In this document: positions 7,921 through 17,839 of the stretch, one piece after another
How the letters are laid out: every line of letters starts with the position of its first letter
How positions within the stretch are numbered: position 1 is the first letter of the stretch
DNA from: Mycobacterium yunnanensis
Lineage (GTDB): Bacteria > Actinomycetota > Actinomycetes > Mycobacteriales > Mycobacteriaceae
Direction of reading: 5' to 3'
Length of the DNA stretch: 64,000 nt
NCBI RefSeq assembly: GCF_025823185.1
Contig: NZ_JACKVK010000008.1
Span: 373,565 to 437,564, forward strand
Position numbers and translations under genes: made by a program
The notes under the pieces: model-generated
Database searches by the model: none
Told to the model about the DNA's origin: nothing
The model's input: the letters and a program-made list of their open reading frames with translations, nothing else

Positions 7921-10811
7921 CGCTCCGGTGCCGGGTGCGCGACGCCCCCGATGCCGGGCACCAGCTCCCGGGTCACCGTCCGCCGGTATGCGTCGCGGGC
8001 GAGCCCGCCGAACACCTGCACGCTGCCCCAGTCGACGTCGGGCCTGCCGACGAGGCGGCTCGGCACCTCGTGCAGCTGGCCGAGGACCGTCAGCGTGGCG
8101 AACACCCCACCGACGTCGCGGCGCCGGTCCTCGATGAGCGAGGGCCGCGGTGACTCGATCACCGTCAGCGGGGTGCTGGCCACCCCGGCGCGCACCCAGG
8201 GGACGTCGTGGATGCAGGGGAACAGGAACGCGACCGGCCACCCGACGAGCACCGGTCCCTTGTCGGCGAGGAACGCGGTCAGCCCGATCACCGACCGCAG
8301 CCGCGGGCCGGTGAACGCCAGCCAGCCCAGGGGGTCGGTGCGGGCGTCGACGGCGTCGATGCGCACCCGGTCGGCACCGGCCGGGACGGCGGTGGCGTCG
8401 ACGCCGAGGGAGCGCCACAGGGGATGGGCGGGATCCTCGCCGGCGGCGGGCCGGTCGGCGGGCACGATCTCGCCGAGCGGGGTGACGCCGTCGCCGCCGG
8501 CACGACCGAACTCGAAGGCCAGCCGATTGCCGCCGTCGGTCCGGCCGGCCACCGACGTGGTCACCCCGCCGTTCGCCGGTTGCGGCGGGAGGACGAACCA
8601 GGGACTCGTCGCGCGGCCGGTCGATTCGGTGCCCGGGGTCAGGCTGCCCCACAGGTACGTCGAGGCACCGCGACCCGGCGGGTCGGGCGGAGGAGCGGCG
8701 GGGGGATAGCCGGCGCCCGGGGCGAACCCGGTCAGCTGCTCGCCGCCGTCGGCGGAGGCCGCCAGGGTCGGCCCGTCGGGCAGCACCTCGACGTCGTCGG
8801 CCAGCCCGCACACCCCACCTCCGGTGAGGCGGTTCAGGTTGACCGTCGCCAGCGATCCCTCGCTGCGGCGCAGTGGCGCGGCGGCGAAGGACCCCAGCAG
8901 CAGGGCCAGCGCGGCGCCGACCGCGATCATGGTCGTCACGGCGGGCGCCCTGGCCAGGCGACGGCCGCTCGCCGTCACCGCTGCGACGGCGACGAGCCAG
9001 GGCAGCGGTGAGTTCAGCGACAGGCCAAGCGGCCGTGGAGGTTCGGCCTCCCACGGCACGTCGTAGACCACGGGCAGCCACCACGAGTTGGGTCCGTCGA
9101 AGGAGACTGCCGCGGCGGCGATCAGCAGGGCGGTGCCTGCCGCGGCGACGACGTTGGTGTACCGGTCGGGGGTCCGCGCCCGCCGCGCCACCAGCACCAC
9201 GCCCACCGTCAGCAGTGCCGCGGCCGGGCCGGCCACCGCACCGAGGTGGTAGGACCACTTGGACGGCGACACGGCGAAGAGCGCCAGGGCCACCCCGAAC
9301 ACCGCCGCCGTCCTCAGGGCTGCCCGCCCGACGACGTCGCGGCGCCGGCGCGGCAGCGCGAGGAGCCCGACGACCGGAATCATGGCCGCCGCCAACAGGA
9401 TTGGCAGTCTCTTGGCCGCGCTGCCCTGCTGGTCGCCGCCCAGCAGGTAGCGGTACCGGTCGGGTTCGTCCCACCAGGGCAACGCGGGTCCGAAGAACGT
9501 GTGCCAGTCGCTGGCGATGAGCAGCCCGTCCCAGGTCTGGTCGGCGAACACGATCGTCAGAGCTACGGCCAGAAGGCAACTGAGGGCCGATGCGGTGGCG
9601 ATCAGCCGCGTACGGGCGCCGCCGCGCAGGATCGCCAGCAGCCGTGGCGCGCACACCAGGATCGGGGCGGCGACGATGACGCCGCTGGGGCTGACGGGCA
9701 CCGTCACGGCGAGCACCAGCGCGAGCACACCCAGCCCGCGAGGGTCGCGCACCCGCAGCGACAGCGCGAAGGCCGCCGTCACGCCGAGGGCGACGAACGA
9801 CTCCGGGCGCGTGCCCAGGTTGAACGGCAACCACGCCGCCAGCAGGCACAGCGCGGCGATGACCCGTACCCGAATCGTCGCCGCCCGCACCGGAAGCAGC
9901 GCGCCGAGGACGCCGCGGCTCAGGGCGTACCAGGTGGCCACCGCGAGCAGCGTGCTGGGCAGGCGCAGCCACAGCGGCGCGATGCTGACGGAGGTCAGCG
10001 GGGCCAGCAACTCCTGGCTGAAGGCGAACGGCACCTCGGGGGCGTTCCACCACCGGTAGTAGTTGCCGGGGCTGCCGGTGGCCGCGACGTTGCGCGCGAT
10101 CATCGACGCCCACCCGTCGTCGACCGCCAGCGGCCCGATCACCGCCCATCCCAGCAGCGTCGTCACCACGGCGGCGTCGACCCACCACACGCGCCTCCAC
10201 CGAGGCCGGTGCCGAGGGCGTCGCCGCCGAACCCGTGGCAGCAGCACCACGACGGCCGCGGACGCGCCGAGTTGCGCGGCGACGAGGGCAATCTTCAGCG
10301 CGCCCGGTGTGGTGGCGAACGGGTCGGTGACCTCGACGGTGACGGACAGGCCCGCGGCGGCTCGCGGGCCGAGGTCGGTGCGAAAGCCGAACACCTGGGG
10401 CACCGGTTGCCCGGTCAGCTCCGTGCGACGCCCGTCGGGCGATTCGACGGTGACGCCGCCGGGTCCGGCGGTGACGGCGGCGCGGCAGTCTGCGGCGGCC
10501 GACGGCGCGAGCGGCACCGTCCGACCGTCGACGCGGACTCGGGCGCCGGTCACGTCCAGCGTCCCGGGCCCGGTGCCCGTCTCGAGCACCGTGCGGTCGG
10601 GGCCTGCCGCCCGCAACGCCGAACAGGGCACCGTCGCGGTCAACGTGGTGGGCCGGTACGGCACGATCGCCGCCGAACTGGAGGTGACCGCCTGACCCGG
10701 TACGGGCCAGGTGACGGTGGAGGTCTGCACCCACGTGGGCGCGAACGGCAGTGCCAGTCCGGCGAGGACGCCGATGAGGCCGAGCAGCATCGTCGGCCAC
10801 GGGTGCGTCAT
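7917..10811 (-). CDS. Emb-family arabinofuranosyltransferase-like protein (divergent)
   Basis: A 964-residue protein with the architecture of the mycobacterial EmbA/B/C GT-C arabinosyltransferases: an N-terminal helix and beta-rich domain, a long polytopic region, and a C-terminal carbohydrate-binding-like domain. The catalytic-type aspartate pair is at D231-D232 ([13 protein letters not shown]), followed by [15 protein letters not shown], which parallels the DDGF...NYYRW region of EmbC. The C-terminal [20 protein letters not shown] region is also Emb-like. It is roughly 100 residues shorter than typical EmbCAB proteins and lies outside an embCAB cluster. It would use decaprenyl-phospho-arabinose on a cell-wall glycan; acceptor unknown. 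It overlaps menA by four bases. Confidence 0.82.
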   Translation of the reverse strand: MTHPWPTMLLGLIGVLAGLALPFAPTWVQTSTVTWPVPGQAVTSSSAAIVPYRPTTLTATVPCSALRAAGPDRTVLETGTGPGTLDVTGARVRVDGRTVPLAPSAAADCRAAVTAGPGGVTVESPDGRRTELTGQPVPQVFGFRTDLGPRAAAGLSVTVEVTDPFATTPGALKIALVAAQLGASAAVVVLLPRVRRRRPRHRPRWRRVWWVDAAVVTTLLGWAVIGPLAVDDGWASMIARNVAATGSPGNYYRWWNAPEVPFAFSQELLAPLTSVSIAPLWLRLPSTLLAVATWYALSRGVLGALLPVRAATIRVRVIAALCLLAAWLPFNLGTRPESFVALGVTAAFALSLRVRDPRGLGVLALVLAVTVPVSPSGVIVAAPILVCAPRLLAILRGGARTRLIATASALSCLLAVALTIVFADQTWDGLLIASDWHTFFGPALPWWDEPDRYRYLLGGDQQGSAAKRLPILLAAAMIPVVGLLALPRRRRDVVGRAALRTAAVFGVALALFAVSPSKWSYHLGAVAGPAAALLTVGVVLVARRARTPDRYTNVVAAAGTALLIAAAAVSFDGPNSWWLPVVYDVPWEAEPPRPLGLSLNSPLPWLVAVAAVTASGRRLARAPAVTTMIAVGAALALLLGSFAAAPLRRSEGSLATVNLNRLTGGGVCGLADDVEVLPDGPTLAASADGGEQLTGFAPGAGYPPAAPPPDPPGRGASTYLWGSLTPGTESTGRATSPWFVLPPQPANGGVTTSVAGRTDGGNRLAFEFGRAGGDGVTPLGEIVPADRPAAGEDPAHPLWRSLGVDATAVPAGADRVRIDAVDARTDPLGWLAFTGPRLRSVIGLTAFLADKGPVLVGWPVAFLFPCIHDVPWVRAGVASTPLTVIESPRPSLIEDRRRDVGGVFATLTVLGQLHEVPSRLVGRPDVDWGSVQVFGGLARDAYRRTVTRELVPGIGGVAHPAPER

Positions 10812-10985
10812 CTGCCGGCCAGCCGTCGGGGACGTAGTCAGGGCCTACCTTGCCGGGTTGGTGGGTGATCCAGGGTTCAGGCTGTCAGCAGATTGCGTCT
10901 CGAGTGACCATGCCGCCGGACCGTCACAGCACCGTCATCATGCGCCCGCACGAGCGCGTCGGACGCGATACCGGACAATGGGCTG

Positions 10986-11762
10986 ATGCTCGCAGTGATC
11001 GGTGGCAGTGGTTTCTACTCGTTCTTCGGCTCGGATGCCCGCAGTGTCAGCGTCGACACCCCCTACGGTCCACCGAGCGGCGCGATCACCGTCGGCACCG
11101 TCGGAAGCCACGAGGTCGCCTTCCTGCCGCGCCACGGCGCCCATCACGAATTCAACCCGCACACCGTGCCGTATCGCGCGAACATGTGGGCGCTGCGGGC
11201 GCTCGGCGTCCGACGCATCTTCGCGCCGTGCGCGGTGGGCAGCCTGACCACCGAGCTGGGACCCGGGTCGATGGTGGTGCCCGATCAGCTCGTCGACCGC
11301 ACCAACGCGCGTGCCGACACCTACTTCGACACCGGCGGCATCCACGTCGGGTTCGCCGACCCGTATTGCCCGACGCTGCGCGCGAACGCCGCCGAACTGC
11401 CCGGCGTCGTCGACGGGGGCACGATGGTGGTGATCCAGGGTCCGCGCTTCTCGACGCGTGCGGAGAGCCGCTGGTTCGCCTCCCAGGGCTTCACGCTGGT
11501 CAACATGACCGGGTACCCCGAGGCGGTGTTGGCCCGCGAACTGGAGATGTGTTACGCCGCAATAGCGTTGGTGACCGACCTCGATGCGGGCATCGAGTCC
11601 GGCGAGGGTGTGAAGGCCGTGGACGTGTTCGCCGAATTCGAGAAGAACATGGTGCCGTTCAAGAAGTTGGTGCGCGAGGCCATCGGCAGCGTGGCCCAGG
11701 AACGAACCTGCACGCACTGCCTGCCCCACGAGGGCGTCACCCTGCCGTTCGAGCTGCCGTGA
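10986..11762 (+). CDS. mtnP: S-methyl-5'-thioadenosine phosphorylase
   Basis: A 258-residue MTAP/purine nucleoside phosphorylase-type enzyme. It begins MLAVIGGSGFY, contains LPRHGAHHEFNPHTVPYRANMWAL (phosphate and sugar site) and MTGYPEAVLARELEMCY near residue 176, which are characteristic of MTA phosphorylases. It cleaves methylthioadenosine from polyamine and methylation side-reactions for methionine salvage. Its stop overlaps the GTG of the following epimerase. Corresponds to Rv0535 (annotated pnp). Confidence 0.93.
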   Translation: MLAVIGGSGFYSFFGSDARSVSVDTPYGPPSGAITVGTVGSHEVAFLPRHGAHHEFNPHTVPYRANMWALRALGVRRIFAPCAVGSLTTELGPGSMVVPDQLVDRTNARADTYFDTGGIHVGFADPYCPTLRANAAELPGVVDGGTMVVIQGPRFSTRAESRWFASQGFTLVNMTGYPEAVLARELEMCYAAIALVTDLDAGIESGEGVKAVDVFAEFEKNMVPFKKLVREAIGSVAQERTCTHCLPHEGVTLPFELP

Positions 11763-12790
11763 AGGTCCTCGTCACCGGTGCCGCGGGTTTCATCGGCTCG
11801 CAGGTGTGCGCGGCCCTGACGTCGCGCGGCCACGAGGTGGTGGCGGTCGACGCGATGCTGAGCGCCGCCCACGGTGCCGCCAGCACCACACCCGAGGGCG
11901 TGCTGGAGGTCGACGTGCGCGACGCGTCCGGCATCGCGTCACTGCTGCCGGGGGTCGACGTCGTCTGCCATCAGGCGGCGGTGGTCGGCGCCGGAGTCGA
12001 CGCCTCGGATGCGCCAAACTACGGCAGCCACAACGACTACGGGACCACGGTGCTGCTCGCGGAGATGTACGCCGCGGGTATCCGGCGGCTGGTGCTGGCG
12101 TCCTCGATGGTGGTCTACGGCCAAGGCGGCTTCACCTGTCCGGCCCACGGTGCGGTCGACCCGTTGCCGCGGACGACGGCGGATCTGGACGCGGGGGTCT
12201 TCGAGCACCGCTGTCCGATCGGGGGCGAGGAACTGGACTGGCGGCTGGTGGGGGAGGACGCGCCGCTGCGGCCCCGCAGTCTGTACGCGGCCAGCAAGAC
12301 CGCCCAGGAGCACTACGCCCTGGCCTGGAGTGAAGCGACCGGAGGGTCGACCGTCGCGCTGCGCTATCACAACGTCTACGGCCCGATGATGCCGCGGGAC
12401 ACGCCCTACTCGGGCGTGGCGGCGATCTTCCGGTCCGCGATCGAAAGAGGCGAGCCGCCAAGGGTATTCGAGGATGGCGGGCAGATGCGGGACTTCGTGC
12501 ACGTCGCCGACGTCGCGGCCGCCAACGTCGCCGCGGTGGAGGCCGACACGTCGAGTTTCGAGGCGTTCAACGTGTGCTCGGGGCGGCCCATCTCCATCAT
12601 GGACGTCGCGACGAGGATTTGTGCCGCGCGCGGTGGTCAGCCGCCGGTGGTCACCGGCCAGTACCGCAGCGGCGACGTCCGCCACATCGTGGCCAGCCCC
12701 GCGGCGGCCGCCGAGGTGTTGGGCTTCCGTGCGGCGGTCGACCCGGACGACGGCTTGCGGGAGTTCGCGTTCGCCCCACTGCGGGGGTGA
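11759..12790 (+). CDS. NAD-dependent epimerase/dehydratase (GalE3-like, Rv0536)
   Basis: A 343-residue extended SDR. It has an N-terminal TGAAGFIG dinucleotide motif, a catalytic serine in ASSMVVYG and a YxxxK pair in SLYAASK. Internal SRREVDPL-type substrate-loop features are consistent with a nucleotide-sugar or aldose epimerase, but the substrate cannot be fixed from sequence. The GTG at 11759 overlaps the mtnP stop by four bases. It matches Rv0536, named galE3 by similarity only. Confidence 0.85.
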   Translation: MKVLVTGAAGFIGSQVCAALTSRGHEVVAVDAMLSAAHGAASTTPEGVLEVDVRDASGIASLLPGVDVVCHQAAVVGAGVDASDAPNYGSHNDYGTTVLLAEMYAAGIRRLVLASSMVVYGQGGFTCPAHGAVDPLPRTTADLDAGVFEHRCPIGGEELDWRLVGEDAPLRPRSLYAASKTAQEHYALAWSEATGGSTVALRYHNVYGPMMPRDTPYSGVAAIFRSAIERGEPPRVFEDGGQMRDFVHVADVAAANVAAVEADTSSFEAFNVCSGRPISIMDVATRICAARGGQPPVVTGQYRSGDVRHIVASPAAAAEVLGFRAAVDPDDGLREFAFAPLRG

Positions 12791-12908
12791 CCCTCGGTCA
12801 GATCGGTGCCGCGTTACCCAGCGTCGTGAATCCCGAGCGGAAGAGCGCCCCGTGGACCGCAGGGTATTCACGAGCGACACCGCGAGCCTGGGGTTTCACG
12901 GGCGGCTG

Positions 12909-12936
12909 TTGGCCTTTGACACCCGTCAAGTAATAC
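12909..12936 (+). promoter_or_regulatory. Candidate SigA-type promoter for the 12944 gene
   Basis: TTGGCC at 12909-12914 and TAATAC at 12931-12936 are separated by 16 bases. The -10 box ends seven bases before the ATG at 12944, so the transcript could be leaderless. Confidence 0.45.
12916..12929. promoter_or_regulatory. Palindrome TTGAC-N4-GTCAA in promoter spacer
   Basis: A perfect 5-bp inverted repeat with a four-base spacer lies between the candidate -35 and -10 boxes of the nitronate monooxygenase-like gene. This placement suits a repressor operator; no linked regulator is evident. Confidence 0.4.
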
Positions 12937-12943
12937 TGCAGGG

Positions 12944-14071
12944 ATGACGACCCCGATCTGCGAGCAGTACGGAATCGACTTTCCCCTGTTCGCCTTCAGC
13001 CATTGCCGCGACGTCGTCGCCGCGGTGACCAACGCCGGCGGCATGGGTGTGCTCGGTGGCACCGCGTTCACCCCGGAGGCCTTGGAACGGGAACTCGCCT
13101 GGATCGACGAGCAGGTCCGGGGCAAGCCGTACGGCGTGGACATCATCGTGCCCGCGAAGTTCGAGGGCAAGGGCGAAAAGCTCGGCGCCGGTGCGCTGGT
13201 CGACCGGATCCCGGCCGAGTATCGGGACTACGTCACCGAAATCCTTGCCGCCCATGACATTCCCGCTGACGACAAGAAGCGCGTCGGCGGCAGCAGCCTG
13301 TCCGGCGACACCGGCGAGGCGCTGCTGGAAGTGGCCCTGCGGCACCCCATCAAGCTGATGGCCAACGCCCTCGGGGTGCCGCCGCCCTACATGATCGAGG
13401 CGGGGCGCGCCTCCGGTGTTCCGGTGGCCGCGCTGGTCGGGGCCCGTGAGCACGCGCTCAAGCAGGTGGCCGCAGGCGTCGACCTCATCATCGCCCAGGG
13501 CACCGAGGCAGGCGGACACTGTGGCGAGGTGTCGACGCTGGTGCTGGTGCCCGAGGTGCTCGACGCCCTGGCCGAGGTGGGCAGCGACATCCCGGTGCTC
13601 GCCGCGGGCGGCATCGTCACCGGCCGGCAGATGGCGGCGTGCGTGGCGATGGGCGCCGCGGGCGCGTGGACGGGGTCGGTCTGGCTGACCACCGAGGAGG
13701 CCGAGACCGCGCCGCACACCAAGGACAAGATGCTCGCCGCCGGTTCGCGTGACACCATCCGCTCGGCCGGCCGCACCGGCAAGCCGTCGCGGCAGCTGGT
13801 GTCGGACTGGACCGACGCGTGGGCGCCCAACCCCGACGGCCGCACGCCGTTGCCCCTGCCGCTGCAGTCCATGCTGGTCGAGCCCACGCTGCGCCGCGTC
13901 GACAAGCTGGCCGCCAGTGGGCATCCCGGTGCGCAGGAGCTGGCCACCTACTTCGTGGGACAGGGTGTGGGGTTGATGAACAAGGTGAAGCCCGCCCGCG
14001 ACGTCGTGCTCGAGTTCATCGAGGACTACCTGCGGGCCGCTCAACGCCTGGGTGCGTCGGTACCCGACTGA
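12944..14071 (+). CDS. Nitronate monooxygenase / 2-nitropropane dioxygenase family flavoprotein
   Basis: A 375-residue TIM-barrel FMN enzyme. It shows the FMN/phosphate-binding GGIVTGRQMAACVAMGA segment near residue 222 and the catalytic-type AQGTEAGGHCGE motif near residue 185, including the conserved histidine. Family members oxidise nitronates or act as FMN-dependent enoyl reductases on CoA or polyketide substrates. Length matches the mycobacterial Rv1533-type group. Followed convergently by the two-component genes with a one-base gap. Confidence 0.85.
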   Translation: MTTPICEQYGIDFPLFAFSHCRDVVAAVTNAGGMGVLGGTAFTPEALERELAWIDEQVRGKPYGVDIIVPAKFEGKGEKLGAGALVDRIPAEYRDYVTEILAAHDIPADDKKRVGGSSLSGDTGEALLEVALRHPIKLMANALGVPPPYMIEAGRASGVPVAALVGAREHALKQVAAGVDLIIAQGTEAGGHCGEVSTLVLVPEVLDALAEVGSDIPVLAAGGIVTGRQMAACVAMGAAGAWTGSVWLTTEEAETAPHTKDKMLAAGSRDTIRSAGRTGKPSRQLVSDWTDAWAPNPDGRTPLPLPLQSMLVEPTLRRVDKLAASGHPGAQELATYFVGQGVGLMNKVKPARDVVLEFIEDYLRAAQRLGASVPD

Positions 14072-14072
14072 G

Positions 14073-15098
14073 CTACTGGCCGGCCAGCGGCAGCCGCACC
14101 TCGAAGCGGGCGCCGTTCTCCAGGTTGTAGGCCGACACCGTGCCGTGGTGGGCGTGTACCAGACCGGCCGCGATCGCCAGGCCGAGGCCGGATCCGCTTG
14201 GCAGGGAGGCGTCTTCGCGAGGCACGCGGCCGTTGGACCCGCGATAGGCGACGTCGAACACGCGCGCCAGGTCGTCGTCGTTGATGCCGACGCCGGTGTC
14301 GTCGACCCTGGCCCAGGCGCCCTCGCCGTCGGATCCGATCGCGAGTTCGACGCTGCCGCCCTCGGGGGTGTGGGCGATGGCGTTGGCGACCAAGTTGGAC
14401 AGCACCCGCACCAGGGCACGGTCGCTGCCGATCACGCCGACCGGGGTGGCGGGCACCGAGGCGCGCAGCGCGACACCGGAGCGCTCGGCGGCGATGCGGT
14501 GCGCGGAGACGACGTCGTCGACCACCTCGTCGAGGGACACCTTGTCGTAGGCGGGCTGGACGGCGCCCGCGTTGATCTTCGACATCTCGAACAGGTCGTC
14601 GACCATCTCGGAGAGCCGGATGGTCTCGTGTTCGATGTGCTTGGCGTGCGCGCGAACCTCGTCCGGCTCGACCACACCGTCGGCGATCGCCTCGGCGACG
14701 GCGCGGATGCCGGCCAGCGGGGTGCGAAGGTCGTGGCTGACGAACGCGACGAGCTGGCGACGGGACTGCTCGGCGACCTCGTCGGCCTCCCGGATCTGTT
14801 GTTCCCACACGGTGCGTCGGGCCTGGAAGCGGGCCAGCATGATGGCGGCCGGGATGGTCACGACCGACACGATCACGAGCACCACCGCGATGCCTTCGTA
14901 TCGTGGCGACGACATGAAGCCGCTGGCGCCGAACACGCCGGTGAACGTCGCCACGGTGGGGATCAGCACCAGGACGACCATGCTGAGCGTCAGCGACCAC
15001 GATCGGGCCAGCCGGATCAGGATTGCTCCTGCCACCACCACCGGTACCGAACACGCCAGCGAGAAGCCGACGATCTGCCACAGGTCAGTCGACGGCAT
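14073..15098 (-). CDS. Two-component sensor histidine kinase
   Basis: A 341-residue membrane kinase. Three N-terminal hydrophobic helices (about 8-30, 37-60, 70-90) leave almost no extracytoplasmic sensor domain, so it may sense within the membrane. The HisKA box FVSHDLRTPLAG places the phospho-acceptor at His122; the ATPase domain has NLVANAIAHTPEGG (N box), DTGVGI (G1) and GSGLGLAIA (G2). It overlaps the response regulator gene upstream by 14 bases, so the two are co-translated. Confidence 0.92.
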   Translation of the reverse strand: MPSTDLWQIVGFSLACSVPVVVAGAILIRLARSWSLTLSMVVLVLIPTVATFTGVFGASGFMSSPRYEGIAVVLVIVSVVTIPAAIMLARFQARRTVWEQQIREADEVAEQSRRQLVAFVSHDLRTPLAGIRAVAEAIADGVVEPDEVRAHAKHIEHETIRLSEMVDDLFEMSKINAGAVQPAYDKVSLDEVVDDVVSAHRIAAERSGVALRASVPATPVGVIGSDRALVRVLSNLVANAIAHTPEGGSVELAIGSDGEGAWARVDDTGVGINDDDLARVFDVAYRGSNGRVPREDASLPSGSGLGLAIAAGLVHAHHGTVSAYNLENGARFEVRLPLAGQ

Positions 15099-15774
15099 AC
15101 CGCTCCTCGCTCCACATGTAGCCGCGGCCCCACACCGTTTGCACCCGGTGTTCGTTGCCCAGCTTGGAGCGTAGTCGCTTGACGTGCACGGTCACCGTCG
15201 ACAGATCGCCGAAGTCCCACTGCCACACCATTTTCAGCAACTCTTCTCGGGTGAAGACGGTGCCGGTGTGGGTGAGGAAGAACAGCAGCAGGTCGAACTC
15301 GCGGTTGGTGAGGCTGACGGGCTGACCGTTGACGGTCACGGACCGGGCGGCGGCCGAGACCGTCATGTCGCCCACGGTGATCGCGACCGGCTGCGTGCCC
15401 GGTGAGGCGGGCGCGCGACGCAGCACCGACCGCACCCGGAGCGCCAATTCACGCGGGCTGAACGGCTTGACGAGGTAGTCGTCGGCGCCGGCCTCGAGTC
15501 CGGCGATGCGGTCGTCCTCCTCGCCGAGGGCGGTCAGCAGGATCACCGGCACCGCGAAGCCACCGCGTTCACGCAGGACCCGGCACAGGGCCAGACCGTC
15601 GGGGCCCGGCATCATCACGTCGAGGACGGCAACGTCGATCTGCTCGGTTCCCAGCAGACGCAAAGCTTGGTTCCCGTCGCGGGCGACCAGCACGTCCAAC
15701 CCGTCGCGCTCGAGATATCGGCGCACGACGTCGCGGACGACGTTGTCGTCGTCGGCGATCAGTACTCGGGTCAC
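15085..15774 (-). CDS. OmpR/PhoB-family response regulator
   Basis: A 229-residue regulator with an N-terminal receiver domain (acidic pocket Asp8-Asp10, phospho-acceptor Asp52 in AVLDVMMPG, conserved lysine in LVKPFSP) and a C-terminal winged-helix DNA-binding domain (TNREFDLLLFFL...VTVHVKRLRSKL). The GTG start at 15774 is preceded by TACTCT (complement of 15783-15788), a plausible -10 box for a leaderless transcript. Target genes are unknown; the divergent glycosyltransferase at 15872 is a candidate. Confidence 0.92.
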   Translation of the reverse strand: MTRVLIADDDNVVRDVVRRYLERDGLDVLVARDGNQALRLLGTEQIDVAVLDVMMPGPDGLALCRVLRERGGFAVPVILLTALGEEDDRIAGLEAGADDYLVKPFSPRELALRVRSVLRRAPASPGTQPVAITVGDMTVSAAARSVTVNGQPVSLTNREFDLLLFFLTHTGTVFTREELLKMVWQWDFGDLSTVTVHVKRLRSKLGNEHRVQTVWGRGYMWSEERYAVD

Positions 15775-15871
15775 AACGTTTCAGAGTAGTCGGGCAAACG
15801 CGGTACCCGGGCCCGTGTCATTGATTCGTCAGTGTTCGGCGCGCGTGATGACAGGCTGCGTGGTTAACCTC

Positions 15872-16534
15872 ATGCCCGTGGATCCAACTCGGGTGACGGT
15901 GGTGATGCCCTGCCTGAACGAGGCGGAATCGCTGCCAGGAGTCATCGCTCTCGTGCCCGATGGGTACCGCGCCCTGGTGGTCGACAACAACAGCACCGAC
16001 GGCACCGCCGAGGTGGCTCGACGGTGTGGAGCCACGGTCGTATACGAGTCGACGCCCGGGTACGGCGCGGCGGTACACGCCGGCATCGTCGCCGCGGCCA
16101 CGCCGATCGTCGCGGTCATCGACGGCGACGGCTCGCTGGATCCGCGGGAGTTGCCCAAGCTCGTCGACGACCTCGACCGCGGCGCCGACATGGCGGTGGG
16201 CCGTCGGCGGCCGCTGCCGGGAGTGGGCTGGCCGTGGCACGCCCGGCTCGGCACGCAGGTGGTGTGCTGGCGGTTGCGGCGACGGCATGGCATCCCGGTC
16301 CACGACATCGCGCCCATGCGAGTGGCGCGCCGTGACGCCGTGGTCGGGCTGGGTGTGGAGGACCGCAGATCAGGGTATCCGCTCGAACTATTGGTCCGGG
16401 CAGCCGCCGCGGACTGGAAGATTGCCGAGCGCGACGTGGCCTACGGAACCCGTACGGGCGGAAAGTCGAAGGTCAGTGGGTCGGTGCGGGGGAGTTTCTT
16501 TGCAATACTTGATTTTTGGCGGGTGATTTCGTGA
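15872..16534 (+). CDS. GT2 glycosyltransferase, dolichyl-phosphate-sugar synthase type (Rv0539-like)
   Basis: A 220-residue GT-A family 2 glycosyltransferase. It shows VVMPCLNEAESLPGV at the N-terminus, DNNSTDGTAEVA, and the metal-binding DGDGSLDP (DxD). No membrane helices are clear, so it would act on a lipid-phosphate or soluble acceptor at the inner leaflet. The ATG at 15872 is chosen; ATG 15848 in frame is possible. It overlaps the next gene by four bases and heads a three-gene operon conserved as Rv0539-Rv0540. Confidence 0.87.
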   Translation: MPVDPTRVTVVMPCLNEAESLPGVIALVPDGYRALVVDNNSTDGTAEVARRCGATVVYESTPGYGAAVHAGIVAAATPIVAVIDGDGSLDPRELPKLVDDLDRGADMAVGRRRPLPGVGWPWHARLGTQVVCWRLRRRHGIPVHDIAPMRVARRDAVVGLGVEDRRSGYPLELLVRAAAADWKIAERDVAYGTRTGGKSKVSGSVRGSFFAILDFWRVIS

Positions 16535-17217
16535 CTCGACCCGTCCCGGTGGCGGTGCTGGTGGTCGCGAAGGCTCCGGTGCCCGGTCTGGCCAAGACCC
16601 GGCTGGCGGCCACGTTGGGCTTCGAGGCTGCCGCCGACATCGCGGCCGCCGCGCTACTGGACACCCTCGACAGCGTGGCGAACGCACCCGTGGCGGTGCG
16701 CATCGTGGCGATGACGGGCGACCTTGCCGCGGCCAGCCGCAGCGACGAAATTCGCACTCGGTTGGCCGATTTCACGGTCCTCGAGCAGCGTGGCGACGAC
16801 TTCGCCGATCGCCTGGCCAACGCGCACGCCGACGCCGCCGCGACCACAGGCGGACTTCCCGTCCTGCAGATCGGGATGGACACCCCTCAGGTCAGTGCCG
16901 ACCTGCTGGCCGAGTGCTCGACCGCGCTGCTGTCCACCGACGCGGTGTTGGGCATGGCACGCGACGGCGGCTGGTGGGTTCTCGGGCTGACCGACCCGCG
17001 TGCCGCGGAGTGCCTGCGGGAGGTGCCGATGTCGACGCCCGACACCGGCGCCGTAACGCTTGGCGCCCTTCGGGACACAGGGCTGACCGTGGGATTGGTA
17101 TCCGAGTTGGCAGACGTCGACACCGTCGACGACGTCGCAGCAGTTCGCCGGGCGTGCCCGCCGGACAGTCGATTCAGTCGAGTGACATTGGCTGTGGAGG
17201 TGGAACGTGCTGGGTAA
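16531..17217 (+). CDS. DUF2064 nucleotidyl/glycosyltransferase-like protein (Rv0540-like)
   Basis: A 228-residue protein of the DUF2064 (TIGR04282) group, a GT-A/nucleotidyltransferase-like fold. The N-terminal VAKAPVPGLAKTRLA resembles the nucleotide-binding loop of sugar nucleotidyltransferases; later come QIGMDTPQV and GMARDGGWWVLGL. The GTG at 16531 overlaps the previous stop; an upstream TTG at 16516 would add five residues. It sits between a GT2 enzyme and a methyltransferase, suggesting joint modification of one lipid-linked or small-molecule product, which is not known. Confidence 0.85.
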   Translation: MTRPVPVAVLVVAKAPVPGLAKTRLAATLGFEAAADIAAAALLDTLDSVANAPVAVRIVAMTGDLAAASRSDEIRTRLADFTVLEQRGDDFADRLANAHADAAATTGGLPVLQIGMDTPQVSADLLAECSTALLSTDAVLGMARDGGWWVLGLTDPRAAECLREVPMSTPDTGAVTLGALRDTGLTVGLVSELADVDTVDDVAAVRRACPPDSRFSRVTLAVEVERAG

Positions 17218-17839
17218 TCTGTACGACGAGGCCCTGACCGGCGAGCGATGTTGGATTCGCTACGACGACGGCAGCATTCAGGGGCTTCCGGTGCACAGCT
17301 GGTTGCCCGGCGGCAAACGCCTCGACAAGGCGTTCGACGAGGCCGTGCTCGACATGTGCGACGGGCCCACGATCGACCTGGGCTGCGGGCCTGGGCGATT
17401 CGTCGCACACCTGACCAAGCTCGGCATTCCGGCTCTCGGCGTGGATCAGTCGCAGACCGCGGTGGAATTGGCGCGCCGCAGTGGTGCCCCTGCCCTGCGG
17501 CGCGACGTCTTCGACCGGCTGCCCGGCACGGGCCGGTGGGGCACGGTGCTCCTGGCCGACGGCAACGTCGGCCTCGGCGGCGACCCGCAGCGGGTGCTGC
17601 GACGGGCCCTGGAACTGATGCGCCGCGGGGGCCGCTGCGTCGCAGAGTTCGACCCGACCATCAGCGGCGTTCAATCCCGTTGGGTGCGGCTGGAATCGAC
17701 CACCACCGTGGGGCCGTGGTTCCCATGGGCGTCGGTGGGCATGGATTGTGCGACGCACCTTGCCGAGGAGGTCGGGTTGGTCGTCAAGGAGGTCCTGCCG
17801 ATCGGTCAGCGCGTCCTGGCCAGCCTGCTAGCCGCCTGA
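17207..17839 (+). CDS. SAM-dependent methyltransferase
   Basis: A 210-residue class I methyltransferase. Motif I is TIDLGCGPGRFVAHL near residue 55, followed by the acidic residue in GVDQS and the post-motif RRGGRCVAEFDPT. The GTG at 17207 lies 11 bases inside the end of the DUF2064 gene, so it is the third gene of that operon. Its stop (17837-17839) abuts the stop of the convergent membrane-protein gene with no base between. Confidence 0.87.
   Translation: MLGNLYDEALTGERCWIRYDDGSIQGLPVHSWLPGGKRLDKAFDEAVLDMCDGPTIDLGCGPGRFVAHLTKLGIPALGVDQSQTAVELARRSGAPALRRDVFDRLPGTGRWGTVLLADGNVGLGGDPQRVLRRALELMRRGGRCVAEFDPTISGVQSRWVRLESTTTVGPWFPWASVGMDCATHLAEEVGLVVKEVLPIGQRVLASLLAA

Noticed and set aside
7920..10800. 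Upstream extension of menA to 1259 residues
   Set aside because: The extension is a frame shadow of the Emb-like gene; menA homology begins at ATG 7920.
12860..12865. GGGTAT as a SigF promoter for the nitronate monooxygenase-like gene
   Set aside because: No -35 match upstream; a better SigA-type promoter lies next to the start codon.
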